Notes: a model not told the origin generated them from the sequence alone. A DNA stretch of 64,000 nucleotides from Anaerolineales bacterium (GCA_015075405.1 JABTUK010000004.1:558001-622000); one strand, 5' to 3'. Counted from the stretch's first letter, positions 33,770 to 42,596 are shown. A program made the numbers and translations.

Positions 33770-36700
33770 ATGAAGACACAACTAACCGATCTCAAATTAC
33801 CAACCTCTGTCTGGCAATCTCTGCACAAGATTGATAACCTGCTGGGCCGCCCCTTAGCCTGGCCCAAACGGCTGGAAGAAATTAATAACATTTTACTCGA
33901 AACCCTGGAAGTTGATGCTATCTGGCTGTTAACCATTAAACCTCTTCCGCCGACTGCCTGCGGGGTGATGAGCACGCCCCTGGCCATTGCGCCCAACGCC
34001 CAGGTTTGCCTGGTTGATAAGGCCCCTCCCTTAGCCAATGACTGGTCCGGTCACAACAGCTTGTTGGGCCGGGTTATTGCCAACAAAAAACCTTACTTTG
34101 TGCAGCCACGCCCCCCAACCCAAGAAGTTCACGAAAATGGGCAAACCGACTCTGACCTGGGGGATGTATTTTTTGGCGCGTTCAATGCCATTCCCTCAGC
34201 CATCATTCCCCTGGTAGCAACCGATAAGCCTATTGGGGCGCTGGTTGTGGGCAGCCAGGACCTGGGCAAAGTGCCCCTGCCCGATGAAGCGCAGAATTTA
34301 CTGGTTTACCTGGGCAGCCATCTTGGCTCTCATTTGCAAAACACCTACCTGGTCGAGCGTTCACGACGGCATGCCAGCGCCTTGATGACTCTCAATCAAA
34401 TTGCCTACGCCATCACTTCGAGCATGGACCTTGACGAGGTGCTCCGCCGGACGATGGCCGGGATCAACGAAATTTTAGAAGTTGAAGCCGGTTCTATCCT
34501 TTTAGTAGATGAACAGACAGAAGAACTGTACTTTAAAATCACCCTGCGCGGCGAAAACCAACAAGTTACTTCATTTCGCCTGAACCGCGGCGAGGGTATT
34601 GCCGGTTGGGTAGTAGTGAACAACCAGCCCACCATTTCCAATAATGTCCGCACCGACAAACGTTTTTGTCATGTTATTGACGATGCCATCGGCTTTACGA
34701 CCAATACGGTTTTGTGTGTCCCCCTGGTGGTCCAGGGCAAAGCTATCGGGGCGGTTGAAGTTATTAATAAACGGAGCGGCCCCTTTGACAGTGATGATTT
34801 AGAACTGCTGGTCTCAATGGCCGCCTCGGTAGGCATTGCGCTGGAAAACGCCAGTTTGTACGATGACGTCCAGGAGCGAGCTTATCACAAAGAAATGATC
34901 AACCAGATCATTGCTGCGGTCAATGCCGGTCACGGCTTAGCTGATACCGCCAAAATTATCTTTGAACAATTCCGGCGTTTCCTGTCTTTTGATCATATGA
35001 GCGTTTCTCTGCTGGATGGTTCTAAAGAACTCCTGCGCCAGTGGACGTTTAGTGAGTATGGTTCAATTGAGCGGACCAGAAGCCCTCTGCCCTTAAAAGG
35101 TTCGGCCCTGGCCCACTTGATTGAAAAAGGCGAGGCTATTACTTACACCAATATCTCCAAGAGCGGTAATCAAAAGCCTTTTCATGACGATATTATCCTG
35201 TTGGAAGATGACGTTAAATCAAAACTGTCTATCTTGTTGACTACCCAAAAAGGGCCTTTTGGCAGTCTCAATCTTGGCCGTCGCCGGCCCGAACCTTATA
35301 CCCCCCATGATTTAAATTTGCTAGAACAACTTATTGCCCAGGTGGCGGTAGCCATTGAAAAAGCGCGTTTAATTGATGTGCTGGAACAACGCACCACCGA
35401 ACTGCAAATGCTCAACCATTTGGGTGAAATGCTGGCTTCAACCACCGACATTAGCCTTATCCTGGACACCGCCCTCAGCATGCTGCCTCGCCTGGTGCCG
35501 GGTGATATTCAGGGGGTTATTGTGTCTGGAGAAGAAGGCTGCTATTTGGGGGTGGCTGTACCCTTTGGTTTCAACAAGATTGATGAAACCATCAAAAATA
35601 TTTTTGACATCTTCACCGAAATGAATGAGGGCCAGCCGCCCAAAGAACTTATTTCAACCAAAAGTATTCCCGGCAATATACCGGTGCCGGGTGATTGGAA
35701 ACCGGTCTCGGTATTTTCTCTGCCCATTATCACCCGCCGTGGCCTGTTGGGCCTGATTTATATGGCTTCGGGCCGGGAAGAGAACCTGAGCGACGATTTA
35801 CTGCGCATCTTCTCGCTGATTGTTTCACAAATTTCGGCCGCTGTGGAAAATGCTTTGCTCTTTCACCAGGTTGAGCAGGAGCGCGCTCGCCTGGCCGCCA
35901 TCCTGATTAGCAGCACCGATGCCGTGCTGGTGGTTAATCGCAATGGCCGGGTTGTTTTGGATAACCCGGCCGCCTGGGAAGTGATGGGAGTCGAAACGTC
36001 GCAAAGCAACAAACTACTGCAAGAAAGCACCCAAAACCAAACTCTGATTTCGCTGTTTGAAAGCGCCATGCAGGGCGAACGGCCTACCGGCGAAATTCGC
36101 TTGATGGATGGACGCACATTTTATGCTAACCTTTCGCCGGTTTCCGCCGGCGAAGCGGGGGTGATTGGCTGGGTGGCCACCATGCAGGATGTCAGCCACT
36201 TTAAGGAATTGAATGAATTAAAGAATGATTTTGTTAACGCCGTTTCTCATGATTTGCGCTCACCGCTTTCCGGTATTCTGATTGCCACCCACCTTGTGCC
36301 GCAAATTGGGCCTATCACCGATCAGCAGCAGGAGTTACTGACCACCGTCGAAGAGCGGGTGCGGAGTATGAGCGCGCTCATTGACGATCTGCTGGATGTG
36401 GGCAAAATCGAGGCCGGCATTGATATCGAGATGGAACCCACGCCCGTTACACCCATTCTGGTTGAAACCCTTAACGCCTTTGCCCCGCAAGCCCAGGATA
36501 AGTTTATTCAACTCAACAGCCAGTTAGAAAAAGAACTGCCGCTGACCATTGCTAACACTACTCGCCTGCGCCAGGTGTTGAACAATTTGGTAGGTAATGC
36601 TATTAAATATACACCCAACCACGGCCAGGTCACGGTTAAAGCCTTTCGGCACGAAGACGAGATTAGAGTGCAGGTGATGGATACCGGCATGGGCATTCCC

Positions 36701-36904
36701 GCCGCCGACCAACCCCATATTTTTGAAAAGTTTTACCGGGTGCGCGGCGACCATGTGTCCACTATCAAGGGCACAGGGCTGGGATTGGCGCTGGTTAAGG
36801 GTATTATTGAAAAACACCAGGGCCGGGTCTGGTTGGAAAGTGTTTTTGGCGAAGGCAGCACTTTTACGGTGGCGCTGCCGGTTTACACAGATATTGATTT
36901 TTAA
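33770..36904 (+). CDS. Multi-GAF/PAS sensor histidine kinase
   Basis: 1044 residues with no membrane helix, so cytoplasmic. Several GAF-type domains lie in series (about 20-200, 205-365, 380-540, 545-705); the second is the clearest (SILLVDEQTEELYFKITLRG ... LNRGEGIAGWVV). Then a PAS domain (about 715-815), the phospho-acceptor region NAVSHDLRSPLSG (His about 827) and an ATPase domain (N-box NNLVGNAIKYTP, G1 DTGMGIP, G2 GTGLGLALVKG). No receiver or response-regulator gene is adjacent, so it is an orphan kinase in this window. Confidence 0.93.
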   Translation: MKTQLTDLKLPTSVWQSLHKIDNLLGRPLAWPKRLEEINNILLETLEVDAIWLLTIKPLPPTACGVMSTPLAIAPNAQVCLVDKAPPLANDWSGHNSLLGRVIANKKPYFVQPRPPTQEVHENGQTDSDLGDVFFGAFNAIPSAIIPLVATDKPIGALVVGSQDLGKVPLPDEAQNLLVYLGSHLGSHLQNTYLVERSRRHASALMTLNQIAYAITSSMDLDEVLRRTMAGINEILEVEAGSILLVDEQTEELYFKITLRGENQQVTSFRLNRGEGIAGWVVVNNQPTISNNVRTDKRFCHVIDDAIGFTTNTVLCVPLVVQGKAIGAVEVINKRSGPFDSDDLELLVSMAASVGIALENASLYDDVQERAYHKEMINQIIAAVNAGHGLADTAKIIFEQFRRFLSFDHMSVSLLDGSKELLRQWTFSEYGSIERTRSPLPLKGSALAHLIEKGEAITYTNISKSGNQKPFHDDIILLEDDVKSKLSILLTTQKGPFGSLNLGRRRPEPYTPHDLNLLEQLIAQVAVAIEKARLIDVLEQRTTELQMLNHLGEMLASTTDISLILDTALSMLPRLVPGDIQGVIVSGEEGCYLGVAVPFGFNKIDETIKNIFDIFTEMNEGQPPKELISTKSIPGNIPVPGDWKPVSVFSLPIITRRGLLGLIYMASGREENLSDDLLRIFSLIVSQISAAVENALLFHQVEQERARLAAILISSTDAVLVVNRNGRVVLDNPAAWEVMGVETSQSNKLLQESTQNQTLISLFESAMQGERPTGEIRLMDGRTFYANLSPVSAGEAGVIGWVATMQDVSHFKELNELKNDFVNAVSHDLRSPLSGILIATHLVPQIGPITDQQQELLTTVEERVRSMSALIDDLLDVGKIEAGIDIEMEPTPVTPILVETLNAFAPQAQDKFIQLNSQLEKELPLTIANTTRLRQVLNNLVGNAIKYTPNHGQVTVKAFRHEDEIRVQVMDTGMGIPAADQPHIFEKFYRVRGDHVSTIKGTGLGLALVKGIIEKHQGRVWLESVFGEGSTFTVALPVYTDIDF

Positions 36905-37039
36905 GAGTTTTGATCTTCAAAATCGGGAATCTCGATAATTCAGGAAGATTGGAAGGCTGGAAGACTGGCTTTGCCACCCTCTGAATGGGTGAGTATTTAC
37001 CAGTCCAGTCATCCAAAAAGTATCTCCATTGCCCCCATT

Positions 37040-37426
37040 ATGCTAGATAAGTCTCGCGGCGAACTCGAAGCTGAATTTAGCAAGGCCATGATCAAATTTG
37101 AAAAAGAGCATCTGGGCCGCGGCCCGGTAGATACCCGCACTTTTTTTCTGAATGATATGATTATTGTCCGGCTGCGCGGCATTTTAACCCCCGCCGAAGC
37201 CAAACTGGCTGAAAGCCGCGAAGGCCAGGCCTTAGTCAAAGAAACACGCCGCCAGCTCTTTGAGATTTCCCGCCCCCTGATTGAAGAAATTGTTGAGTCG
37301 GTCGTGGGCTGCAAATTGGTCAGCCTCCATACCGATATGAGCACCAAAACCGGAGAGCGCGTCGTTGTGCTAACTGTGGACGTTAACCTCGACGGACAGT
37401 TTCGTAAAAGCAGCCTCCGCCGCTAA
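37040..37426 (+). CDS. DUF2294 family protein
   Basis: 128 residues from ATG 37040 (MLDKSRGELEAEFSK). The family pattern is good: GRGPVDTRTFFLNDMIIVRL, RGILTPAEAKLAESREGQAL and GCKLVSLHTDMSTKTGERVV. DUF2294 proteins are small and their role is not established. The frame is open back to a TTG at 36971, but that stretch overlaps a GGAAGGCTGG-type short repeat (about 36942-36968). No ribosome site is visible. Confidence 0.8.
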   Translation: MLDKSRGELEAEFSKAMIKFEKEHLGRGPVDTRTFFLNDMIIVRLRGILTPAEAKLAESREGQALVKETRRQLFEISRPLIEEIVESVVGCKLVSLHTDMSTKTGERVVVLTVDVNLDGQFRKSSLRR

Positions 37427-37501
37427 AGTAACTCCCCTGCTTCCCCCAGCACGGTAGACAATCTAAATTTTTAGGCTATTATAAAACCGCAAATTCTATC
37501 C

Positions 37502-37595
37502 TCAGTGGATCCAATTTTTCACCGTAGCTGGCGCATCCCTATGCGTCAGCGGGCGGCATAGGGATGCCACCCTACGGGAAATTTGGATCTACTGA
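37502..37595. mobile_element. Miniature inverted-repeat element A, copy 2
   Basis: A 94-bp element in opposite orientation to copy 1, differing at only 3 positions. The two copies bracket the 31.7-37.5 kb block. Lies about 80 bp upstream of the PEP carboxylase start. Confidence 0.9.
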
Positions 37596-37678
37596 TCCTT
37601 GCCGTTTTTAGGCACAACTGAGTTTCAAAATGGCGATTCGCGTGTCTGAAACGAGCAAAATATTACGATGGGGGCAGC

Positions 37679-40492
37679 ATGAAATCAAGAACCGCAAGGA
37701 AAAGACCCAATTTAACCAAACCTAAAAACAATGATCCTCTGAGCAATAATATCCACCTGCTGGGAGACCTGCTGGGAGAAATCATCCGTGAGCAGCAAGG
37801 AGATCGGGTTTTTGAGCAAGTCGAACAGATTCGGGCGCTGTCCAGAGAATGGCGCAACCTTGACTCGCTCAGTGGGGTGGGCAAATTGGCTCAGGTGTGC
37901 GAAAATTTAGAACCGGAATTAGCGGTCCCAACCCTGAAAGCATTTACTACCTACTTTCATCTGGTCAACCTGGCCGAAGAGCACGAGCAGGTACGAGTTT
38001 TGCGAGCCAGAGAAAGCCGGGAAAAAATTCGTCCTGTCGCCGACTCGATTGCCGAAGCGGTCAATATCTTACATCTGCAGGGGGTGTCCCCAGAAAAAAT
38101 GCAGGGGTTGTTAAATCAACTTTGTGTAGAAATTATTTTCACCGCCCATCCCACCGAGTCCAAACGCCGCTCTATTCTGGGCCGGCTGCGAACCATCAGC
38201 CAGCTCCTGGACCGGCTCGACAACTACAAGCTTCTGCCCCGTGAAGAAGAACAAGTTCTGGCTGATTTACGTACCCAAATCACTTTGTTGTGGTTAACCA
38301 ACGACGTCCGTTTGCACCAACCGACCGTACTGGATGAGGTCAGACACGGCTTGTGGTACTTCTCGGAAACTTTGTTTGAGATCACCCCAGAAATATATCG
38401 CTCGCTTGAGCAGGCTTTGGCGAGGACTTATCGCGGCTACACCTTTCAAGTTCCCACCTTTCTGCGTTTCGGTTCGTGGATTGGCGGCGACCGCGACGGC
38501 AACCCCAATGTCACCGCCGCCGTCACCGCCGGAACTTTTCCTTTACATCAAGAAGCCATTCAAAAGTATCTGGGCCAGACCCTCAACAATTTCTTTGGCG
38601 AATTCAGTCTGGCCGAACCTCATGCCAAGCTAACCTCAAGGTTGGAAAATTTTATCACCGAACAAGGTAAGCGCTATCCAAAACTAGCCCAGGCGCTGGT
38701 CAAACGTCATGCCAATGAACCCTATCGCCAGGCTTTGAGCTTTATCGCCCACCGGCTGGGTCAGCCCACGCTGCCGGACAAGTTTTTGGAAACGGCTGAA
38801 ACACGGCGTTCTACCCCCCGCTTACTTTACAACTCTGGCGCAGAACTTGACGCCGATTTGCGGCAGGTGGTCGAAAGCTTGAAAAACGCCCGAGAGACTC
38901 GACCACTAGCCCAGCGCTTTGATCTCCTCATGCGCCAGGTTGAAACGTTTGGACTACACACGGCTGCTCTGGATATTCGCCAGCACAGCAACGAGCATGA
39001 AGCAATTATAACCGCCTTATTGCAGCAAGCCGGCCTGGCCGGCGATTATGCTACCCTGCCAGAACACGACAAAATCTCTTTGCTCAACGGGCTGTTACAG
39101 AAAGGAACCTTTCCCAAGATCAGCCCGGTCGGATTGCCGCCGCTGGCCGCCGACACCCTGGAGTTGTTTAAACTGCTGGCCAAAGTCTACGCCACCGACC
39201 CGGCTGCCCTGGGCTGCTATATGATCAGCATGGCCCATCAAGCCAGTGACATCCTGGAAGTGCTCTGGCTGGCCGGGCTGGTAGGACTTTACCGGCCTCA
39301 GGAAAAAGTGAGTGCGCTTGATATTGCCCCCCTCTTTGAAACCATCGCCGACCTGGAACAGGCCCCGACCGTCCTGGAAGCCTTGTTTAACACCTCGGCC
39401 TATTATAACCACCTTAGAGCGCGCTCCTATCGCCAACTGATCCAGCTTGGCTACTCCGACAGCACCAAAGACGGCGGCTATTTAACCGCCAACTGGTCGC
39501 TCTATCAAGCCCAACGCACCCTTGTAGCTCTGGCCCGGCGCTACGGAATACAGGTGACGTTTTTCCACGGGCGCGGCGGCGCTATTGGCCGTGGCGGTGG
39601 GCCAACCCACCGGGTTATCAAAGGGCTGCCGCCGGAAACTATGAACGGGCGGATTCGAATGACCGAGCAAGGTGAGGTAATTTTTGATCGTTTTGGCCAC
39701 CCGGCCATCGCCCGGCGCTATCTGGAGCAGGTGATTGGAGCGGTCTTGCAGGTGGGCGCGATTCAGGCCGATACCACTCCAGGCGAATGGGAAACGGTGC
39801 TGCAAACGTTGTCGGCCAGCGCCTACCGCGTTTATCGCCAGCTTATTTTTGAAACCCCCAAATTTCTGGATTACTTTCACCAGGCCACCCCCATTGATGT
39901 GATCACCGAATTAACTATTGGTTCCCGCCCCGCCCGGCGCAGCGCTTCGGCCCGCATTGAAGATTTGCGGGCCATTCCCTGGGTCTTCGCCTGGATGCAA
40001 AGCCGCCACACCCTGCCCGGCTGGTATGGGTTGGGCAGCGCTTTAACCCATTACACCTGGGAAACGCCCAACGGCCTGGCGACCTTGCAAACCATGTACC
40101 AAAAATGGCCCTTCTTCAAATCGGTGCTCGATAATGCCCAGATGGCCCTGCTCAAGGCCGATATGGCCATTGCCGCCCGCTATGCTCAACTGGTCAGCGA
40201 CCAGCAGTTGGGCCAGCACGTCTTCAGCCGCATCGCCGCCGAACATACCCAAACCGAACAAATTCTCCTGGCTGTAACCCAGCACAAAAGGCTGCTGGAT
40301 AACGAAAAAGTGCTGCAACGCGCTATTCAGTTACGCAATCCTTATGTAGACCCCCTGAGCCTGATCCAGGTGGGCCTGCTGCGGCAGTTTCGGGCTTTGC
40401 CCCGCAAAGAGAGCGCCCAGCGAAAAATTATTCTGGATGGGCTGCGTTTGAGTATTGTCGGTATTGCCGCCGGTTTGAAAAACACCGGGTAA
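37679..40492 (+). CDS. ppc: Phosphoenolpyruvate carboxylase
   Basis: 937 residues. Carboxylates PEP to oxaloacetate, an anaplerotic reaction. Catalytic motifs are all present: FTAHPTESKRR (His about 157), GSWIGGDRDGNPNVT, FHGRGGAIGRGGGP, GSRPARR and AIPWVFAWMQSRHTLPGW. The usual C-terminal end is LRNTG; here it is GLKNTG, so the active-site Asn is kept. The first 25 residues are basic and extra. GGGGGC lies before the ATG. A mobile element just upstream may have altered its promoter. Confidence 0.96.
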   Translation: MKSRTARKRPNLTKPKNNDPLSNNIHLLGDLLGEIIREQQGDRVFEQVEQIRALSREWRNLDSLSGVGKLAQVCENLEPELAVPTLKAFTTYFHLVNLAEEHEQVRVLRARESREKIRPVADSIAEAVNILHLQGVSPEKMQGLLNQLCVEIIFTAHPTESKRRSILGRLRTISQLLDRLDNYKLLPREEEQVLADLRTQITLLWLTNDVRLHQPTVLDEVRHGLWYFSETLFEITPEIYRSLEQALARTYRGYTFQVPTFLRFGSWIGGDRDGNPNVTAAVTAGTFPLHQEAIQKYLGQTLNNFFGEFSLAEPHAKLTSRLENFITEQGKRYPKLAQALVKRHANEPYRQALSFIAHRLGQPTLPDKFLETAETRRSTPRLLYNSGAELDADLRQVVESLKNARETRPLAQRFDLLMRQVETFGLHTAALDIRQHSNEHEAIITALLQQAGLAGDYATLPEHDKISLLNGLLQKGTFPKISPVGLPPLAADTLELFKLLAKVYATDPAALGCYMISMAHQASDILEVLWLAGLVGLYRPQEKVSALDIAPLFETIADLEQAPTVLEALFNTSAYYNHLRARSYRQLIQLGYSDSTKDGGYLTANWSLYQAQRTLVALARRYGIQVTFFHGRGGAIGRGGGPTHRVIKGLPPETMNGRIRMTEQGEVIFDRFGHPAIARRYLEQVIGAVLQVGAIQADTTPGEWETVLQTLSASAYRVYRQLIFETPKFLDYFHQATPIDVITELTIGSRPARRSASARIEDLRAIPWVFAWMQSRHTLPGWYGLGSALTHYTWETPNGLATLQTMYQKWPFFKSVLDNAQMALLKADMAIAARYAQLVSDQQLGQHVFSRIAAEHTQTEQILLAVTQHKRLLDNEKVLQRAIQLRNPYVDPLSLIQVGLLRQFRALPRKESAQRKIILDGLRLSIVGIAAGLKNTG

Positions 40493-40498
40493 AATTCC

Positions 40499-40527
40499 TT
40501 GACACGCCATCATTAACATGTTATAAT
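40499..40527 (+). promoter_or_regulatory. Consensus promoter of structured RNA 1
   Basis: TTGACA (40499-40504), 17-nt spacer, TATAAT (40522-40527): a perfect sigma70 consensus starting 7 nt after the ppc stop codon. Start expected near 40534. Confidence 0.9.
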
Positions 40528-40533
40528 TGGTCC

Positions 40534-40660
40534 GAATTTAAGTAAATTACCTCGGCGGACAAGACAAAGAGTTATTTTCCATCCTCTGGAAAACTGGTTG
40601 TCAGGTAGGCCGGCATTTCTCCTAGCTGAGATTCTTGAGAAATGCCGGTTTTTTATTTTT
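40534..40660 (+). ncRNA. Riboswitch-like leader RNA, copy 1
   Basis: Shares ordered blocks with copy 2: CTCGGYGGACA (40551-40561), CAAAGAG (40565-40571), ACTGGTTGT (40593-40601) and GTAGGCCG (40605-40612). Pairings: GACAA/TTGTC (40558-40562 with 40598-40602), inner hairpin TTTTCC/GGAAAA (40575-40580 with 40588-40593) and outer CGGC/GCCG (40553-40556 with 40609-40612). The outer 3' strand also starts a strong 12-bp terminator stem (40610-40621 with 40637-40648) followed by TTTTTTATTTTT. The gene at 40675 starts 15 nt later. No known riboswitch class was recognised. Confidence 0.7.
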
Positions 40661-40674
40661 ACAGGAGAATCACT

Positions 40675-41061
40675 ATGAACGAAGCAGTCCATCATTATAT
40701 CCGCGCCAAAAACATTGACTCTTTTCAAAAACTCCGTCTCCTGCTCTTCCTGTATCAGAATCCGCGCCTAAAAGTCACCAGCCAGGAACTGGCTCACCGG
40801 CTCCACCTCGGCGACACCCTGCTCATCGAAACCCTTCTGGCCGACTTGCACCAGGCGGGTTTGGTCATTCAAATGGGCATTTATTACCAATTAGCGGATG
40901 AACCTGAAGTTAGATTCCAACTACAACAGCTCGCCAGTGCTTTTGAGCACCCTGTTACCCGCCAGGAGCTGCTTAAGCAGGTTAAACCTACCCCCATCCC
41001 TCGGTCCCATCCAGAGACGGGATTTCAACGGCGTTGGTTGTTTGAATTAAGTAGCCAGTAG
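40675..41061 (+). CDS. Small winged-helix protein
   Basis: 128 residues from ATG 40675 (ACAGGAGAA upstream). A winged-helix fold is likely in the first 70 residues: LRLLLFLYQNPRLKVTSQEL, AHRLHLGDTLLIETLLADLH and QAGLVIQMGIYYQL. The C-terminal half (about 75-128) is not recognised. Probably a DNA-binding regulator. It lies between the two paralogous RNAs, directly behind the terminator of the first, so its expression probably depends on read-through of that terminator. Confidence 0.72.
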   Translation: MNEAVHHYIRAKNIDSFQKLRLLLFLYQNPRLKVTSQELAHRLHLGDTLLIETLLADLHQAGLVIQMGIYYQLADEPEVRFQLQQLASAFEHPVTRQELLKQVKPTPIPRSHPETGFQRRWLFELSSQ

Positions 41062-41106
41062 CTCATAGATTACTGGACAATATATTGACAATTTTAATTC
41101 AAAACC

Positions 41107-41134
41107 TTGACAAATCAGAAAAATGTGATATAAT
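41107..41134 (+). promoter_or_regulatory. Consensus promoter of structured RNA 2
   Basis: TTGACA (41107-41112), 16-nt spacer, TATAAT (41129-41134). Start expected near 41141, about 20 nt before the conserved RNA blocks. Confidence 0.9.
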
Positions 41135-41140
41135 CTGTTC

Positions 41141-41262
41141 AAAATAAAAAAGTATTTCTCTCGGTGGACAGCGCAAAGAGTAGTATCCTGCAACAGGAAA
41201 TGACTGGTTGTTAAGTAGGCCGATGCTAAAACCCTTTTATGGGCCAGGTATCGGCTTTTTTG
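41141..41262 (+). ncRNA. Riboswitch-like leader RNA, copy 2 (before htpX)
   Basis: Blocks CTCGGTGGACA (41160-41170), CAAAGAG (41174-41180), ACTGGTTGT (41203-41211) and GTAGGCCG (41215-41222) match copy 1. Stems change sequence but keep pairing: ACAGC/GTTGT (41168-41172 with 41207-41211), TCCTG/CAGGA (41186-41190 with 41194-41198), outer TCGG/CCGA (41161-41164 with 41220-41223). The outer 3' strand is again part of the terminator stem (GCCGAT/ATCGGC, 41219-41224 with 41250-41255, inner CCC/GGG), followed by TTTTTT. htpX starts 57 nt later. Confidence 0.7.
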
Positions 41263-41318
41263 TTGACTTCACCGGGAAATACCATCAAATATAACCCTGA
41301 TTGGGAGGAGTTAAAACA

Positions 41319-42209
41319 ATGCAAATCTGGAATACCTTCAAAGTAACCTTACTTTTGGCCGCTCTGACCGGCCTATTTATTGTGGTTGGCTCGGCGGTGG
41401 GCGGGCAAACAGGCATGGTCATTGCCTTTGGCCTGGCGGTCCTTATGAACATGGGGGCCTGGTGGTTCTCCGATAAAATTGCCCTGAAAATGAGCGGCGC
41501 GCGCGAGGTCAGCCCCACCGAAGCGCCGACCCTGCATCACCTGGTTGATCATCTGGCCGAACGGGCCAACCTGCCCAAACCGGCTGTCTACATCATTGAC
41601 AACGATACACCCAACGCTTTTGCCACCGGACGCAGCCCCCGCCACAGTGCTGTTGCGGTTACCAGTGGCATTATGCGGCTGCTGAGCCAGGATGAACTGG
41701 CCGGCGTGATTGCCCACGAGTTGGCCCACATCAAAAACCGCGATACCCTCATCTCAAGCATTGCTGCTACCGTCGCCGGGGCAATCACCATGCTGGCGGA
41801 TATGGCCACCTGGGCCATGATTTTTGGCGGTTTTGGCGGCTCCGAGGACGAGGAAGAAGGCGGCGGCCTGGGCGAGTTGGCCGGCAGTTTGGTCTTCATC
41901 ATCGTCGCCCCCCTGGCCGCGCTGCTGATCCAGATGGCTATCTCTCGCTCCCGCGAATTTAGCGCCGACGCTGCCGGGGCGCGCATTCTGGGTGACTCGC
42001 ACCCCCTGGCAAACGCGCTGGAAAAGTTGGAGCGAAGCGTTGACCGGCAGCCAATGGAGGTCAACCCGGCCACCTCACCCCTGTATATCATCAACCCGCT
42101 GCGCGGCGGGGGGCTGTTGGGATTGTTCCGCACCCACCCCGATACCGCGCAACGAATTGCCCGGCTGAGGGCCATGAAAATGGTCCAATTGGCTCAGGCT
42201 TACAACTAA
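41319..42209 (+). CDS. htpX: M48 zinc metalloprotease HtpX
   Basis: 296 residues. Membrane protease that removes misfolded membrane proteins. Two N-terminal helices (about 5-50), zinc motif HELAH (His about 133) in VIAHELAHIKNRDT, a second membrane pair with a Gly/Glu-rich loop (GGFGGSEDEEEGGG), and the third ligand Glu in SREFSADAAGA. ATG 41319 has GGGAGGAG 8 nt upstream. The leader contains structured RNA 2, so transcription is probably attenuated before the gene. Confidence 0.95.
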   Translation: MQIWNTFKVTLLLAALTGLFIVVGSAVGGQTGMVIAFGLAVLMNMGAWWFSDKIALKMSGAREVSPTEAPTLHHLVDHLAERANLPKPAVYIIDNDTPNAFATGRSPRHSAVAVTSGIMRLLSQDELAGVIAHELAHIKNRDTLISSIAATVAGAITMLADMATWAMIFGGFGGSEDEEEGGGLGELAGSLVFIIVAPLAALLIQMAISRSREFSADAAGARILGDSHPLANALEKLERSVDRQPMEVNPATSPLYIINPLRGGGLLGLFRTHPDTAQRIARLRAMKMVQLAQAYN

Positions 42210-42220
42210 CCTACAACAAA

Positions 42221-42243
42221 GGGGCAAGTCACTGGCTTGCCCC
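42221..42243 (+). terminator. Stem after htpX
   Basis: GGGGCAAG/CTTGCCCC stem with a 7-nt loop, 11 nt beyond the htpX stop; only a weak T-run (TCCGTTT) follows. Confidence 0.55.
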
Positions 42244-42269
42244 TCCGTTTAGAAAAGGGAAAACAGATT

Positions 42270-42395
42270 ATGAGTCATCTCAAACGCAAACGTACCCGCC
42301 TGCTGGATCGGATAAAACGCTGGTTTATGGTTGGTATAATTCTACTGGTTATCTTTTCAATACTGATGGTCGAGATTAGCTATATCTTCATGTAA
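42270..42395 (+). CDS. 41-residue single-helix membrane peptide
   Basis: ATG 42270 with AAAAGGGAAAA upstream; stop TAA 42393-42395. A very basic start (MSHLKRKRTRLLDRIKR) leads into one membrane helix (WFMVGIILLVIFSILMVEI). The positive-inside rule puts the N-terminus in the cytoplasm. Small and unconserved to the eye; its place 60 bp after htpX suggests a possible link to membrane quality control. Confidence 0.5.
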   Translation: MSHLKRKRTRLLDRIKRWFMVGIILLVIFSILMVEISYIFM

Positions 42396-42430
42396 CACAT
42401 TGAATAAGGAAAATGGTAATTGCTCAGGCA

Positions 42431-42574
42431 TGTCATTTCGACCGGAGGGAAAAATCCCCAACTCCTTACTTTTAATTGTTGCGTCCTGGGGATTTCTCGC
42501 TCCCCCTGGCGGGTCGCTCGAAACCTGTCCTGAGAACTTCCTGAGCTTGTCGAAGGGCTTGTCGAAGGATGACA
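42431..42574. repeat. Dispersed fold-back repeat family C, copy 2
   Basis: ATGTCATTTCGACCG, AAATCCCC, CTCCTTAC-type stretch, CCTGGGGATTTCTCG and a closing GATGACAT, in the same order as 12764-12902. Lies between the small membrane peptide and the broken P-type ATPase. Confidence 0.75.
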
Positions 42575-42596
42575 TGAGCCTGAGTGGTAACGGAAA

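Noticed and set aside
40534..41262. c-di-GMP, Mn2+, Mg2+, glutamine, guanidine or ZTP riboswitch
   Set aside because: None of the diagnostic core sequences of these classes was found; the shared blocks are different.
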